Below are positions 9,194-18,786 of a stretch of DNA of 64,000 nucleotides, piece by piece. The stretch is from Pantoea coffeiphila (GTDB lineage Bacteria; Pseudomonadota; Gammaproteobacteria; Enterobacterales; Enterobacteriaceae). Under the pieces are notes generated by a model, which saw only the letters and a list, made by a program, of their open reading frames with translations, had not been told where the DNA came from and ran no database searches. The stretch spans positions 310,001 to 374,000 of the forward strand of contig NZ_JAFBFW010000005.1 in NCBI RefSeq assembly GCF_016909495.1, read 5' to 3'. Each line of letters opens with the position of its first letter. Position 1 is the stretch's first letter. A program made the position numbers and the translations under genes.

Positions 9194-10072
9194 TTATTCC
9201 GGTGTGCGCCGGATAGGGATCAGATATTCGCAGCGAATTTCAGTCGGTGGCTCAGCGCGTTTTTTGCCACCGTGAGTGTAAAAGCGCTCAATATCCTGGC
9301 CGTTGCGTCGTGTGAGATGCAGCATTGGCATACAGGTGCCGTACAGCAGCAGGACAAACTCCTGTAATCCGCTGGTTGATCCCTCATAGGTAAACTGTAC
9401 ATAGTCTCCCCCTTCCAGTGTGACCGGCTGCGCTGATTGTAGCTGGCTGGTGTTCTGGTCGGGCATGACTGCTGTTGTGTAGAGTATCTCCTGCTCATCA
9501 TCTTTTTCAGAACTGGGGTGCGACTGGTGTAAGCCATACAGCACCGGTGGGACAGTATCCGTTTCGGTCAAAAACTGGCGCCAAAAATGCACGCGCATAT
9601 CATCACGAAAACGGGAGATCTGTTCCAGCGTGCAGGTATAACTCTGCGTCTGTCCCAGTAATGTTGTTTCAGGCATGCTAACCCACGTTGGCTCCGGGAG
9701 TTTAAATTCTCCCAGGCGGATGGGTGGGCGAAGCCCTGAAGCATTCCAGTCAGATGAACGGCGATACCAGGCTGGAGTCTGGGTAAATTGCTTTTTGAAG
9801 GCCCTGGTAAAGGTTTGTTGGGAATCAAAACGATACTGCAAAGCGATGTCCAGAATCGGACGGCTGGTCAACCTCAGGGCGACCGCCGCTTTTGACAAAC
9901 GACGCGCACGAATATATGCACCAATGGCATGCTCCGTGACATCTTTAAACATTCTTTGCAAATGCCATTTTGAATAACCCGCCTTTGCCGCGACGTTATC
10001 TAACGACAGCGGTTGATCCAGGTGGCTCTCCAGCCAGACAAGCAAATCTCGAATGATACCGGCTTGGTCCAT
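9194..10072 (-). CDS. rob: Right-origin-binding transcriptional activator Rob (AraC family)
   Basis: Activator of the MarA/SoxS/Rob regulon for antibiotic, superoxide and solvent tolerance. It has 292 residues against 289 in E. coli. The N-terminal AraC/XylS DNA-binding domain (residues about 1-110) shows two helix-turn-helix units: LDNVAAKAGYSKWHLQRMFK, and PILDIALQYRFDSQQTFTRAFKKQF followed by TPAWYRR. The C-terminal GyrI-like ligand-binding domain extends from about 125 to the end. The gene stands alone, with a strong terminator behind it and a 214-bp gap to creA. Confidence 0.96.
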   Translation of the reverse strand: MDQAGIIRDLLVWLESHLDQPLSLDNVAAKAGYSKWHLQRMFKDVTEHAIGAYIRARRLSKAAVALRLTSRPILDIALQYRFDSQQTFTRAFKKQFTQTPAWYRRSSDWNASGLRPPIRLGEFKLPEPTWVSMPETTLLGQTQSYTCTLEQISRFRDDMRVHFWRQFLTETDTVPPVLYGLHQSHPSSEKDDEQEILYTTAVMPDQNTSQLQSAQPVTLEGGDYVQFTYEGSTSGLQEFVLLLYGTCMPMLHLTRRNGQDIERFYTHGGKKRAEPPTEIRCEYLIPIRRTPE

Positions 10073-10286
10073 TAAATCGTCCTCATTCTACTCAGTTCAG
10101 TGTTGCAACAAATAAAGCAAAGTCGGTGGATAGTAGCACTAAATGCAAAATTAAAGTACGCGGTTATAGTTTTAAGAATGTGCTAAATCAATTGCTCATT
10201 GAATAGTTCGCGTGAGTAGCGGTGAGCTATGTATGTCACCCAAGATGACTTACAATGTCGGCTATTTTCTTTGAAATGGTAACGTC

Positions 10287-10763
10287 ATGACAATTAAAAA
10301 ATTGTTAATAGTCGCTTCAGTCGCGCTGGTTTCATTCTCTCTACAGGCTGAAGAGATTGGCTCTGTTGACACGGTTTTCAAACTATTTGGCCCCGATCAT
10401 AAAATTGTCGTAGAGGCATTTGATGATCCGGATGTGAAGAATGTGACCTGCTATCTGAGCCGCGCAAAAACTGGCGGCATCAAGGGTGGGCTGGGGCTTG
10501 CCGAGGATACGTCGGACTCGGCAATTTCCTGTCAGCAGGTTGGCCCTGTTACGCTTTCCGATAAAATCATGCAGGGGAAATCAAACGGAGAAGTGGTTTT
10601 CCGCAAGCGTACTTCGCTGGTATTTAAAAAGCTGCAGGTTGTCCGTTTCTATGACAAAAATCGTAATGCTTTAATCTATCTGAGTTATTCCGATAAGGTT
10701 GTTGATGGTTCGCCAAAAAATGCACTCAGCGCCGTGCCAATTATTCCGTGGGGAGGAAAGTGA
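10287..10763 (+). CDS. creA: CreA family periplasmic protein of unknown function
   Basis: The 158-residue product has an N-terminal signal peptide ([20 protein letters not shown]) and the conserved CreA body: [51 protein letters not shown]. Two cysteines (TCYLS, ISCQQ) may form a disulfide. The function of CreA is not known. In E. coli it heads creABCD, but here creB, creC and creD are absent and the next gene is arcA, facing the other way. Confidence 0.95.
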   Translation: MTIKKLLIVASVALVSFSLQAEEIGSVDTVFKLFGPDHKIVVEAFDDPDVKNVTCYLSRAKTGGIKGGLGLAEDTSDSAISCQQVGPVTLSDKIMQGKSNGEVVFRKRTSLVFKKLQVVRFYDKNRNALIYLSYSDKVVDGSPKNALSAVPIIPWGGK

Positions 10764-10789
10764 TCTGCGGAACCGCATGATTTTTAGAT

Positions 10790-10819
10790 AAAAAAATGGG
10801 CCGAATAAATTCGGCCCAT
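10790..10819 (-). terminator. Rho-independent terminator shared by arcA and creA
   Basis: ATGGGCCGAAT (10796-10806) pairs perfectly with ATTCGGCCCAT (10809-10819). On the minus strand the stem is followed by a run of six or more T, which fits termination of arcA, whose stop is 21 bases away. It lies between the convergent genes and may also stop creA transcripts. Confidence 0.85.
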
Positions 10820-10840
10820 GAATACTTAATACGATTTCCG

Positions 10841-11557
10841 TTAATCTTCTAGATCGCCACAGAAGCGATAACCTTCACCATGAATAGTGGCGATAATCTC
10901 AGGTGTATCAGGAATTGATTCGAAATGTTTACGAATTCGGCGAATGGTGACATCAACAGTGCGATCGTGCGGTTTCAGTTCGCGGCCTGTCATTTTTTTC
11001 AGCAGGTCAGCACGGGTTTGAATTTTTCCCGGATTTTCGCAGAAGTGCAGCATCGCACGGAACTCGCTGCGCGGTAGCTTGTACTGCTCGCCCTGCGGGT
11101 TGATCAGAGAGCGGCTGTTAATATCCAGCTCCCAACCGTTGAAGCGGTAGCATTCTACCAGTTTACGCTCTTCGCTTACCGCGGCCAGATTCATGGTGCG
11201 CGACAGCAGGTTACGGGCACGGATGGTCAGTTCGCGCGGGTTAAACGGCTTGGTGATGTAATCATCTGCGCCGATTTCAAGACCGAGAATCTTGTCAACT
11301 TCGTTGTCGCGCCCGGTCAGGAACATCAGGGCGACATTGGCCTGCTCACGCAGTTCACGAGCCAGCAACAGGCCATTTTTACCGGGCAGATTGATGTCCA
11401 TAATGACCAGATTGACGTCGTTTTCCGTCAGGATCTGGTGCATTTCGGCACCATCCGTAGCTTCATAAACCATGTAGCCTTCGGCTTCAAAAATACTTTT
11501 GAGTGTATTACGAGTGACTAATTCGTCTTCAACGATAAGTATGTGCGGGGTCTGCAT
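10841..11557 (-). CDS. arcA: Two-component response regulator ArcA (aerobic respiration control)
   Basis: OmpR-family regulator phosphorylated by ArcB under low oxygen; it represses TCA-cycle and respiratory genes. The product is 238 residues, the E. coli length. The receiver domain shows ILIVEDE, the phospho-acceptor Asp54 in [12 protein letters not shown], and the conserved lysine in DDYITKPF. The C-terminal winged helix shows [12 protein letters not shown] and [16 protein letters not shown] chose the [11 protein letters not shown] start at 11557, the conserved E. coli start, over an in-frame start at 11584. About 600 bp of upstream DNA separates it from yjtD. Confidence 0.98.
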   Translation of the reverse strand: MQTPHILIVEDELVTRNTLKSIFEAEGYMVYEATDGAEMHQILTENDVNLVIMDINLPGKNGLLLARELREQANVALMFLTGRDNEVDKILGLEIGADDYITKPFNPRELTIRARNLLSRTMNLAAVSEERKLVECYRFNGWELDINSRSLINPQGEQYKLPRSEFRAMLHFCENPGKIQTRADLLKKMTGRELKPHDRTVDVTIRRIRKHFESIPDTPEIIATIHGEGYRFCGDLED

Positions 11558-11692
11558 GTGTTCGCTACCTAAAATTGCCAACAAAACTGGAACAGGACAT
11601 ACCGCCGTCGCGAGGCTGATGTGAAAAATCAGCGATAAAAGAACAGCAGTACAGAATAATTTTCTTGATACACCTTAGTTACTGTCAACAAC

Positions 11693-11779
11693 ATGGTCAG
11701 CGTAGCCAAACGGGTGGCGTCTGAATGCCCCGGCAGTGCAAATACGGCATACATCCTAACTGCAATAACGGCAACATAA
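11693..11779 (+). CDS. yjjY: YjjY-like very small protein
   Basis: A 28-codon ORF starts ATG GTC AGC and ends in YILTAITAT. E. coli has a 46-residue ORF, yjjY, at the same place and orientation between arcA and lasT/yjtD. As I recall it, that protein ends in VILTILTAT and contains VNNIIS; here the codons just upstream and at the start read VNNMVS. The matching position and the matching C-terminus argue for homology. The frame is open for eight more codons upstream, but without another start codon, so the protein is either shorter than in E. coli or begins at an unrecognised start. No clear ribosome-binding site is seen. Function unknown. Confidence 0.5.
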   Translation: MVSVAKRVASECPGSANTAYILTAITAT

Positions 11780-11820
11780 CAGCACTGGCAACAACCATTA
11801 AGCAATAAAGTAACGCTTAG

Positions 11821-11834
11821 TTGACTTATATCAA
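11821..11834. promoter_or_regulatory. FNR-like box upstream of arcA
   Basis: TTGACTTATATCAA matches the FNR consensus TTGATNNNNATCAA at all but one position. It lies 264 bp upstream of the arcA start and 336 bp upstream of yjtD. Anaerobic activation of arcA by FNR is known in E. coli, so this is a reasonable candidate site for an arcA promoter. The assignment rests on consensus matching only. Confidence 0.5.
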
Positions 11835-11931
11835 ACCAATTGTAGCACGTTAACAGTTTTGTGAAAAACTCTTCCCAGAATGCCAGCTTAGCTCACAAAC
11901 AGAGCCAAATGCTAACGATTAAGGATGAGAG

Positions 11932-11948
11932 GTTAATCTAACGTTTAC
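11932..11948. promoter_or_regulatory. Possible ArcA direct-repeat site
   Basis: GTTAAT (11932-11937) and GTTTAC (11943-11948) are direct repeats with 11-bp spacing, the geometry of ArcA boxes (GTTAAT repeats every 11 bp). The site lies in the AT-rich stretch between arcA and yjtD. One such match in AT-rich DNA can arise by chance. Apart from this site, the FNR-like box and the small ORF, I see nothing else supportable in 11558-12169. Confidence 0.25.
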
Positions 11949-12169
11949 TATACATTTAACAATTGTTACTTAATTGATAAAACTGATTTTATTTACGTAA
12001 CATCAGGTTTTTATTGCTTATTCAACAGAATGCTAGTGTAACATCAGATTCTTCTCTTTTAAATTGCTACCACTCGGCTGTTGGCGAGTTGTTAAATATC
12101 AGCGTCTGTCATTTGTGCCTTCGGCATGGCAAAGTACCCGCTCTGGTTTTGTTAATAGTAAAGGCGGTT

Positions 12170-12868
12170 ATGCGTTTCCCTCTTATTCTTGTTTCTCCTG
12201 CTCGTCCTGAAAACGTCGGTGCCGCTGCGCGTGCGATGAAAACCATGGGATTTAGTGAGTTACGTATTGTCAGTAGCGATGTCCATCTTGATGATGCCGC
12301 CAGACGGGTTGCCCACGGAGCCTGCGAGATCCTCGATAATGCCACGCACTGGGATTCGCTGGCCGCCGCGCTTGAGGATATCGATTTCAGCATTGCCACC
12401 ACGGCCCGCAGTCGTGCAAAGTTTCGTTACTACGCCACGCCACAGCAGGTACAAACCGTACTGGAAGAAAAGCAGCAATGGATTGGCAGCGCCGCACTGG
12501 TATTTGGCCGTGAGGATAGCGGCCTGACCAATGAGGAACTGGAGCTGGTCGATCTGCTGACCGGGGTCCCGATGGCCGGGGACTATCCGTCGCTGAATCT
12601 GGGCCAGGCGGTGATGGTCTACTGTTACCAGCTATCTGCGCTGCGCCAGGTCAGTGCTGCCGCCGAGCCTGCGGCAGAGGTTCCCCAGCTTGCTGCACTT
12701 CGCCAGCGTGCGCAGCTGCTGTTGGAGAAACTGGACGTAGCGGGTGACGTTAAACTGGCGGACTGGCTACAGCAGCGGCTGGGTCTGCTACAGCAGCGAG
12801 ATACGGCAATGCTGCACCGTTTACTTCACGACGTGGAAAAAAAGCTGGCAGATAAAAACGCTGGCTAA
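12170..12868 (+). CDS. yjtD: SpoU-family tRNA/rRNA 2'-O-methyltransferase YjtD (LasT)
   Basis: The 232-residue protein is a TrmH/SpoU (SPOUT) methyltransferase, presumed to methylate ribose 2'-OH of tRNA or rRNA with S-adenosylmethionine. Motif 1 is PARPENVGAAARAMKTMGF, motif 2 is ALVFGREDSGLTNEEL, and motif 3 is YPSLNLGQAVMVYCYQL, the knot region that binds the cofactor. I chose ATG 12170 (MRFPLILVSPARP), preceded by AAAGGCGG, over an in-frame start at 12014 that would add 52 residues absent from the family. It precedes the thr leader, as in E. coli. Confidence 0.93.
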   Translation: MRFPLILVSPARPENVGAAARAMKTMGFSELRIVSSDVHLDDAARRVAHGACEILDNATHWDSLAAALEDIDFSIATTARSRAKFRYYATPQQVQTVLEEKQQWIGSAALVFGREDSGLTNEELELVDLLTGVPMAGDYPSLNLGQAVMVYCYQLSALRQVSAAAEPAAEVPQLAALRQRAQLLLEKLDVAGDVKLADWLQQRLGLLQQRDTAMLHRLLHDVEKKLADKNAG

Positions 12869-12988
12869 TGCCGAATTGATGGCGTGATTTACTGCCATCC
12901 ATCGCAGGGATAACAGAACAGATCGGCATCAGGCTAAATTTGTCTCAACTGACGTCGCCGGGCCGATAAGGCGCAGGCGATAAAAAAA

Positions 12989-13017
12989 TTGACTTAGTGG
13001 GGCAATTGCTTTACTTC
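12989..13017 (+). promoter_or_regulatory. Promoter of the thr operon
   Basis: TTGACT (12989-12994) and TACTTC (13012-13017) are 17 bp apart, 45 bp before the leader peptide. The -35 and the bases after it (TTGACTTAG) match the E. coli thr promoter as I remember it; the -10 is weak. The rest of 12869-12988 shows a short GC-rich inverted stretch but nothing I can name. Confidence 0.6.
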
Positions 13018-13061
13018 TGAAGGCCGACAGATTTTACAGACAGACAGACGATAAATCTAAA

Positions 13062-13133
13062 ATGCGTAAAAACAGCCTGATTACCACAATCATTATTACC
13101 ACCACCATTACCACAGGTAACGGTGCGGGCTGA
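13062..13133 (+). CDS. thrL: thr operon leader peptide
   Basis: A 23-residue leader peptide whose centre is ITTIIITTTITT: 12 consecutive regulatory codons, 7 for threonine and 5 for isoleucine. E. coli thrL has 8 and 4. Ribosome stalling here when threonyl- or isoleucyl-tRNA is scarce prevents terminator formation. The peptide ends GNGAG, and its last codons supply the RNA arm that competes with the terminator. Confidence 0.97.
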   Translation: MRKNSLITTIIITTTITTGNGAG

Positions 13134-13189
13134 CGCATAAAGAGTAAAATAGAAAAAAGCCCGCACCTGAACAGTGCGGGCTTTTTTTT
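13122..13189 (+). terminator. thr attenuator: terminator and competing antiterminator
   Basis: The terminator stem AAGCCCGCAC (13157-13166) / GTGCGGGCTT (13174-13183) has a 7-base loop and is followed by a T run to 13189. GGTGCGGGCT at 13122-13131, inside the end of thrL, is exactly complementary to AGCCCGCACC at 13158-13167 and can form the alternative antiterminator hairpin. This is the classical transcription-attenuation design. Confidence 0.95.
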
Positions 13190-13214
13190 GGTGAAAATTC
13201 AGGAGAGTTTGAAC

Positions 13215-15677
13215 ATGCGAGTGCTGAAATTCGGTGGAACCTCGGTAGCCAATGCGGAAAGATTTCTGCGTGTGGCTGACATTCTGGAAAGCAATGCAAA
13301 GCAGGGACAGGTTGCTACCGTATTGTCCGCGCCAGCAAAAATTACCAATCATCTGGTGGCGATGATTGAAAAAACCATCGGTGGCCAGGATGCCGCGCCG
13401 AATCTCAGCGATGCCGAACGTATTTTTGCTGAGCTGTTGCAGGGACTGGCTGATGCCCAGCCGGGCTTCGATTTTGACCGCCTGAAGAGCGTGGTCGATC
13501 AGGAGTTCACCCAGCTTAAGCAAGTTCTGCACGGGATTAGCCTGCTGGGACAGTGCCCGGACAGCGTTAATGCTGCCATCATCTGCCGCGGTGAAAAACT
13601 CTCAATTGCCATTATGGAAGGGCTGCTCCAGGCGCGCGGCTACGGCGTCAGCGTGATCAATCCGGTAGAGAATCTGCTGGCGATTGGTCACTATCTGGAA
13701 TCAACCGTGGATATTGCGGAATCGACCCGCCGCATCGCTGCCAGTAAAATCCCGGCCAGCAATATGGTGCTGATGGCCGGTTTCACCGCCGGTAACGAGC
13801 GCGGCGAACTGGTGGTGCTGGGCCGTAACGGTTCTGACTATTCTGCTGCGGTGCTGGCCGCCTGTCTGCGTGCCGACTGCTGCGAGATCTGGACTGATGT
13901 TGACGGCGTCTATACCTGCGACCCGCGTCAGGTCCCGGATGCAAGGCTGCTTAAGTCAATGTCGTATCAGGAAGCCATGGAGCTTTCCTACTTCGGCGCT
14001 AAAGTTCTCCATCCTCGCACTATCGCTCCTATCGCCCAGTTCCAGATCCCCTGCCTGATAAAAAATACCGCCAACCCACAGGCTCCAGGTACGTTAATCG
14101 GTGACAGTGCCAGCGATGATGACACGCCGGTAAAAGGCATCACCAACCTGAACAATATGGCGATGTTCAACATTTCCGGCCCGGGAATGAAAGGCATGGT
14201 TGGCATGGCGGCGCGCGTATTCGCCACCATGTCCCGCAGCGGTATCTCAGTGGTGTTGATCACTCAGTCATCATCGGAATACAGCATCAGCTTCTGCGTA
14301 TCTCAGAGCGAGCTGTCGCGGGCCCGTAAAGTGCTGGAAGACGAATTTTATCTGGAGCTGAAGGACGGCCTGCTGGAGCCGCTGGATGTGATGGAGCAGC
14401 TGGCGGTGATCTCCGTGGTCGGCGACGGCATGCGCACGCTGCGCGGCATCTCGGCCAAGTTCTTCTCCGCGCTGGCGCGTGCCAACATCAATATCGTTGC
14501 TATCGCTCAGGGTTCTTCCGAGCGCTCTATCTCCGCCGTGGTCAGTAATGATGAAGCGACCACCGGCGTGCGCGTAGTGCACCAGATGCTGTTCGCCACC
14601 GATCAGGTGATTGAGGTGTTCGTGATCGGTAGCGGCGGTGTCGGCGGTGCGTTAATCGATCAGATTAATCGCCAGCAGGCCTGGCTGAAGAACAAACATA
14701 TCGATCTGCGCGTTTGCGGTATTGCTAATTCCCGGGCGCTGCTGACTAACGTTCACGGTATTCCGCTGGAAAACTGGCAGGAGCAGCTGCAGACGGCAAA
14801 AGAGCCGTTCGATCTGGACAGGCTGAAGCGCCTGGTGAAGGAATATCACCTGCTGAACCCGGTGATCGTTGACTGTACGTCGAGCCAGCAGGTTGCCGAT
14901 CGCTACGCTGATTTCCTGGCCGATGGCTTCCATGTGGTGACGCCGAACAAAAAGGCCAATACCTCGTCGTATAGCTATTACCAGCAGATGCGTGCGGCAG
15001 CGGCGAAATCACGCCGTAAGTTCCTGTACGATACCAACGTCGGTGCCGGTCTGCCGGTGATCGAGAACCTGCAAAATCTGCTGAACGCCGGTGACGAACT
15101 GATTCGCTTCTCCGGTATTCTCTCCGGCTCGCTGTCGTTTATTTTTGGTAAGCTGGACGAAGGCGTATCGCTCTCTGCGGCCACGAATATGGCACGTGAG
15201 ATGGGCTTTACCGAGCCGGACCCGCGCGACGATCTTTCCGGGATGGACGTGGCGCGTAAGCTGTTGATCCTTGCGCGTGAAGCGGGCTATCAGCTGGAGC
15301 TGGATGATATTGAGATCGAAGCGGTGCTGCCGGAAGAGTTTACCGCCATTGCCGATGTCGATACTTTTATGGCGCGTCTGCCGGAACTGGATGATGCGTT
15401 TGCCGCCAGGGTTGCCAGCGCGCGTGACGCGGGTAAAGTCCTGCGCTTCGTCGGTGCGATTGAAGAGGGCGGCGTCTGTAAAGTGAAGATTGATGCCGTG
15501 GACGGTAACGATCCTCTGTTTAAAGTGAAAAACGGCGAAAACGCGCTGGCCTTCTACAGCCGTTACTATCAGCCAATTCCGCTGGTGCTGCGTGGTTACG
15601 GTGCCGGTAATGATGTGACCGCGGCGGGCGTGTTTGCCGATCTGTTACGCACTCTGTCGTGGAAGTTGGGAGTTTAA
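13215..15677 (+). CDS. thrA: Bifunctional aspartokinase I / homoserine dehydrogenase I
   Basis: Catalyses the first and third steps of threonine synthesis: phosphorylation of aspartate and reduction of aspartate semialdehyde to homoserine. The product is 820 residues, exactly E. coli length. The N-terminal kinase begins [17 protein letters not shown]. Two ACT regulatory units follow, around [19 protein letters not shown] and [20 protein letters not shown]. The dehydrogenase starts near residue 465 ([19 protein letters not shown]) and includes [21 protein letters not shown] chose ATG 13215, with AGGAG at 13201, over an in-frame GTG at 13188 inside the attenuator. It is translated first in thrABC and controlled by the leader upstream. 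Confidence 0.98.
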   Translation: MRVLKFGGTSVANAERFLRVADILESNAKQGQVATVLSAPAKITNHLVAMIEKTIGGQDAAPNLSDAERIFAELLQGLADAQPGFDFDRLKSVVDQEFTQLKQVLHGISLLGQCPDSVNAAIICRGEKLSIAIMEGLLQARGYGVSVINPVENLLAIGHYLESTVDIAESTRRIAASKIPASNMVLMAGFTAGNERGELVVLGRNGSDYSAAVLAACLRADCCEIWTDVDGVYTCDPRQVPDARLLKSMSYQEAMELSYFGAKVLHPRTIAPIAQFQIPCLIKNTANPQAPGTLIGDSASDDDTPVKGITNLNNMAMFNISGPGMKGMVGMAARVFATMSRSGISVVLITQSSSEYSISFCVSQSELSRARKVLEDEFYLELKDGLLEPLDVMEQLAVISVVGDGMRTLRGISAKFFSALARANINIVAIAQGSSERSISAVVSNDEATTGVRVVHQMLFATDQVIEVFVIGSGGVGGALIDQINRQQAWLKNKHIDLRVCGIANSRALLTNVHGIPLENWQEQLQTAKEPFDLDRLKRLVKEYHLLNPVIVDCTSSQQVADRYADFLADGFHVVTPNKKANTSSYSYYQQMRAAAAKSRRKFLYDTNVGAGLPVIENLQNLLNAGDELIRFSGILSGSLSFIFGKLDEGVSLSAATNMAREMGFTEPDPRDDLSGMDVARKLLILAREAGYQLELDDIEIEAVLPEEFTAIADVDTFMARLPELDDAFAARVASARDAGKVLRFVGAIEEGGVCKVKIDAVDGNDPLFKVKNGENALAFYSRYYQPIPLVLRGYGAGNDVTAAGVFADLLRTLSWKLGV

Positions 15678-15679
15678 AC

Positions 15680-16609
15680 ATGGTTAAGATTCATGCCCCT
15701 GCCTCAATTGGCAACGTCAGCGTCGGCTTCGACGTGCTGGGGGCGGCGGTATCGCCGATTGACGGTACGCTGCTGGGCGACTGCGTCAGCGTGGAAGCGG
15801 CTGACGAGTTCAGCCTGCGCAATGAAGGCAGTTTCGTCAGCAAACTGCCCGCCGATCCGAAAGAAAATATTGTTTATCAGTGCTGGGATCGCTTCTGTGA
15901 AGCCATCGGTAAGCGCGTGCCGGTGGCCATGACGCTGGAAAAAAATATGCCGATTGGCTCCGGCCTCGGTTCCAGCGCCTGCTCGGTGGTGGCCGGTTTG
16001 ATGGCGATGAACGAGTTCTGCGGCAAGCCGCTGAATGATACCGAACTGCTGGCGCTGATGGGCGAGCTGGAAGGGCGTATTTCCGGCAGCGTGCACTACG
16101 ATAACGTTGCGCCGTGCTTCCTCGGCGGCATGCAGCTGATGCTGGAAGAAAACGGCATTATCAGTCAGTCCGTGCCAGGCTTTGATGACTGGCTGTGGGT
16201 GATGGCGTATCCGGGGATCAAAGTCTCTACCGCCGAGGCGCGCGCGATTTTACCCGCGCAGTATCGCAAAGAGGATATTATTCGCCACGGCCGCTACCTC
16301 GGCGGCTTTATTCATGCCTGCCATACGCAGCAGCCAGAACTGGCCGCGAAGCTGATGCAGGACGTGATTGCTGAACCTTACCGTACCCGACTGCTGCCCG
16401 GTTTTGCCGACGCGCGCGAGGCCGCAGCCGATATCGGCGCGCTGGCCTGCGGTATTTCGGGTTCAGGGCCGACGCTGTTTGCCGTATGCAATCAGCTGGA
16501 TACGGCACAGCGGATGGCGGACTGGCTTCGCCAGAACTATCTGCAAAATGATGAAGGCTTCGTTCATATTTGTCGTTTAGATACGGCAGGCGCACGTAAA
16601 CTGGGATAA
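15680..16609 (+). CDS. thrB: Homoserine kinase
   Basis: GHMP-family kinase that phosphorylates homoserine to O-phosphohomoserine. The 309-residue product starts [20 protein letters not shown] and carries the ATP-binding GHMP motif [16 protein letters not shown] near residue 92 and the C-terminal [13 protein letters not shown] motif. I chose ATG 15680, two bases after the thrA stop, over the upstream in-frame start at 15659, which lies inside thrA. The 2-bp spacing implies translational coupling. Confidence 0.98.
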   Translation: MVKIHAPASIGNVSVGFDVLGAAVSPIDGTLLGDCVSVEAADEFSLRNEGSFVSKLPADPKENIVYQCWDRFCEAIGKRVPVAMTLEKNMPIGSGLGSSACSVVAGLMAMNEFCGKPLNDTELLALMGELEGRISGSVHYDNVAPCFLGGMQLMLEENGIISQSVPGFDDWLWVMAYPGIKVSTAEARAILPAQYRKEDIIRHGRYLGGFIHACHTQQPELAAKLMQDVIAEPYRTRLLPGFADAREAAADIGALACGISGSGPTLFAVCNQLDTAQRMADWLRQNYLQNDEGFVHICRLDTAGARKLG

Positions 16610-16612
16610 CGC

Positions 16613-17899
16613 ATGAAACTGTACAATCTTAAGGATCACAACGAGCAGGTTAGCTTCGCCCAGGCGGTGAAGCAGGGGCTGGGTTCACAGCAGGGCCTGT
16701 TCTTTCCGCTGGAATTACCGGAATTCGAACTGACCGATATTGATGCACTGCTGGAGGAGGACTTCGTCACTCGCAGCAGCAAGATCCTGTCGGCGTTTAT
16801 CGGCGATGAAATTCCAAAAGAACAGCTGCTGGCGCGTCTGAAAACCGCCTTTACCTTCCCGGCGCCGGTTGCCAGCGTGACTGACGATATCGCGTCTCTG
16901 GAACTGTTCCACGGTCCGACGCTGGCTTTTAAGGACTTTGGCGGCCGCTTTATGGCGCAGATGCTTTCCCACGTCAGCGATGCAGATGAGAAGATCACCA
17001 TTCTGACCGCGACTTCGGGTGATACCGGTGCCGCAGTGGCTCATGCTTTCTACGGCATGGAAAACGTGCGCGTGGTGATCCTGTATCCGCAGGGTAAAAT
17101 CAGCCCGCTGCAGGAAAAACTGTTCTGTACCCTGGGTGGCAACATCCAGACTATCGCTATCGACGGTGACTTTGATGCCTGTCAGGCGCTGGTTAAGCAG
17201 GCCTTTGACGATGAAGAGCTGAAAAAGGCGATTGGCCTGAACTCGGCTAACTCGATCAACATCAGCCGCCTTCTGGCGCAGATCTGCTACTACTTCGAAG
17301 CCGTTGCCCAGCTGCCGCAGGAAAAACGCAATCAGCTGGTGATTTCGGTGCCAAGCGGTAACTTTGGCGACCTGACCGCGGGTCTGCTGGCCAAATCACT
17401 GGGCCTGCCGGTGAAGCGTTTTATCGCCGCTACCAATGCCAACGATACCGTGCCGCGCTTCCTGGCCGACGGTCAGTGGACGCCAAACACCACCGTTGCC
17501 ACGCTGTCTAACGCGATGGATGTGTCGCAGCCAAACAACTGGCCGCGCGTGGAAGAGATCTTCCGCCGTAAAACCTGGCGTTTGCAGGATCTGGGCTTTG
17601 GTGCGGTGAGTGATGAAACTACCAAAGAGACTATGCGCGAGCTGGCCGACCTTGGCTATATCTCAGAACCTCACGCGGCGATTGCCTACCGTCTGCTGCG
17701 CGATCAGCTGCAGGAAGGGGAGTTTGGTCTGTTCCTCGGCACCGCGCATCCGGCGAAGTTTATCGAAAGCGTGGAAGCGATCCTCGACCGCAAAATTCCT
17801 CTGCCAGAAGCATTAGCCGAACGTGCCGATCTGCCGCTGCTGTCGCATAAGATGAAGGCCGAATTTGCCGATCTGCGTGAATTCCTGCTGAAGAAGTAA
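16613..17899 (+). CDS. thrC: Threonine synthase
   Basis: PLP-dependent enzyme that converts O-phosphohomoserine to threonine, the last step of the pathway. It has 428 residues, the E. coli length. The PLP-lysine motif is HGPTLAFKDFGGRFMAQ near residues 101-117, the phosphate-binding region is ATSGDTGAAVAHAF, and VPSGNFGDLTAG is also conserved. It starts 3 bases after the thrB stop and closes the operon. Confidence 0.98.
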   Translation: MKLYNLKDHNEQVSFAQAVKQGLGSQQGLFFPLELPEFELTDIDALLEEDFVTRSSKILSAFIGDEIPKEQLLARLKTAFTFPAPVASVTDDIASLELFHGPTLAFKDFGGRFMAQMLSHVSDADEKITILTATSGDTGAAVAHAFYGMENVRVVILYPQGKISPLQEKLFCTLGGNIQTIAIDGDFDACQALVKQAFDDEELKKAIGLNSANSINISRLLAQICYYFEAVAQLPQEKRNQLVISVPSGNFGDLTAGLLAKSLGLPVKRFIAATNANDTVPRFLADGQWTPNTTVATLSNAMDVSQPNNWPRVEEIFRRKTWRLQDLGFGAVSDETTKETMRELADLGYISEPHAAIAYRLLRDQLQEGEFGLFLGTAHPAKFIESVEAILDRKIPLPEALAERADLPLLSHKMKAEFADLREFLLKK

Positions 17900-17975
17900 T
17901 TTGTGCCGGGGCAGAAAAGCTTCGCCCTTAGCTATCTCGCTGATTAGCCGCTCACAGTCGGTTAATCAGCGACAA

Positions 17976-18011
17976 AACGGAGGGGGTATCGCCCACTCCG
18001 TTTCTTTTTTC
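17976..18011 (+). terminator. Rho-independent terminator of thrABC
   Basis: The stem AAACGGAG / CTCCGTTT (about 17976-18003) encloses a smaller GGG/CCC pairing and is followed by TTTCTTTTTT. A second inverted repeat (TCGCTGATTA / TTAATCAGCGA) lies just before it. It sits 75 bp past thrC and abuts the 3' end of the convergent gene yaaA. Confidence 0.8.
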
Positions 18012-18786
18012 AGGCCACTTCCCGCCGCTTAAACACCAGCTCATTCCCCTTGCTGCCGTCGGCATCGTAAACGTATCCGTCAACATCAAACTTTTTCAGC
18101 TGCTCGGGCTTCGTCAGGCGGTTCTGAATAATGTAGCGGCTCATCAGGCCGCGCGCTTTCTTGGCGTAGAAGCTGATGACTTTGAACTTGCCGTTCTTCT
18201 CATCGAGGAACACCGGCTTGATAATCTCGCCGTTCAGCTGCTTAGGTTTTACAGATTTGAAGTACTCGTCGGAAGCGAGGTTCACCAGCACATCATCGCC
18301 CTGCGCAGCCAGTGCATCGTTCAGCGCCAGGGTCAGCCGGTCGCCCCAGAAGCTGTAGAGGTCTTTGCCCGCCGGGTTTTCCAGCTTAATCCCCATCTCA
18401 AGACGATAGGGCATCATTAAGTCCAGCGGGCGCAGCAGGCCATACAGGCCGGAGAGCATGCGCAGGTGCTGCTGGGCATAGTCAAAGTCATCTTCGCTAA
18501 AGCTTTCCGCCTGCAGGCCGGTGTACACATCGCCTTTAAACGCCAGAATGGCCTGGCGCGCATTTTCCGGGGTGAATTCCGGCTGCCAGTCATTGAAGCG
18601 CTCCGCGTTCAGCACCGCCAGCTTGTCGCTGATATGCATCAGTGAGCCAATCTGCGCCGGGGAAAGCTGACGCGCAACGGCGATCAGTTTCTGTGACTCC
18701 TCCAGCAGCGCGGGCTGGGTAAAACGTTTGGTCGCCAGCGGGCTTTCATAGTCCAGCGTTTTTGCGGGGGAAATTACCATCAACAT
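18010..18786 (-). CDS. yaaA: Peroxide stress protein YaaA
   Basis: The 258-residue protein belongs to the YaaA/DUF328 family, known in E. coli to limit free iron and oxidative DNA damage during hydrogen peroxide stress. Family hallmarks are the N-terminus [51 protein letters not shown] and [15 protein letters not shown] chose the start at 18786 because it matches the conserved N-terminus; an upstream in-frame start at 18858 would add 24 unrelated residues. It converges with thrC. The E. coli neighbours yaaX and yaaJ are absent. Confidence 0.95.
   Translation of the reverse strand: MLMVISPAKTLDYESPLATKRFTQPALLEESQKLIAVARQLSPAQIGSLMHISDKLAVLNAERFNDWQPEFTPENARQAILAFKGDVYTGLQAESFSEDDFDYAQQHLRMLSGLYGLLRPLDLMMPYRLEMGIKLENPAGKDLYSFWGDRLTLALNDALAAQGDDVLVNLASDEYFKSVKPKQLNGEIIKPVFLDEKNGKFKVISFYAKKARGLMSRYIIQNRLTKPEQLKKFDVDGYVYDADGSKGNELVFKRREVA

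Noticed and set aside
12882..12902. GATGGC/GCCATC inverted repeat after yjtD as a terminator
   Set aside because: The stem is only 6 bp with a long loop and no T tract follows.
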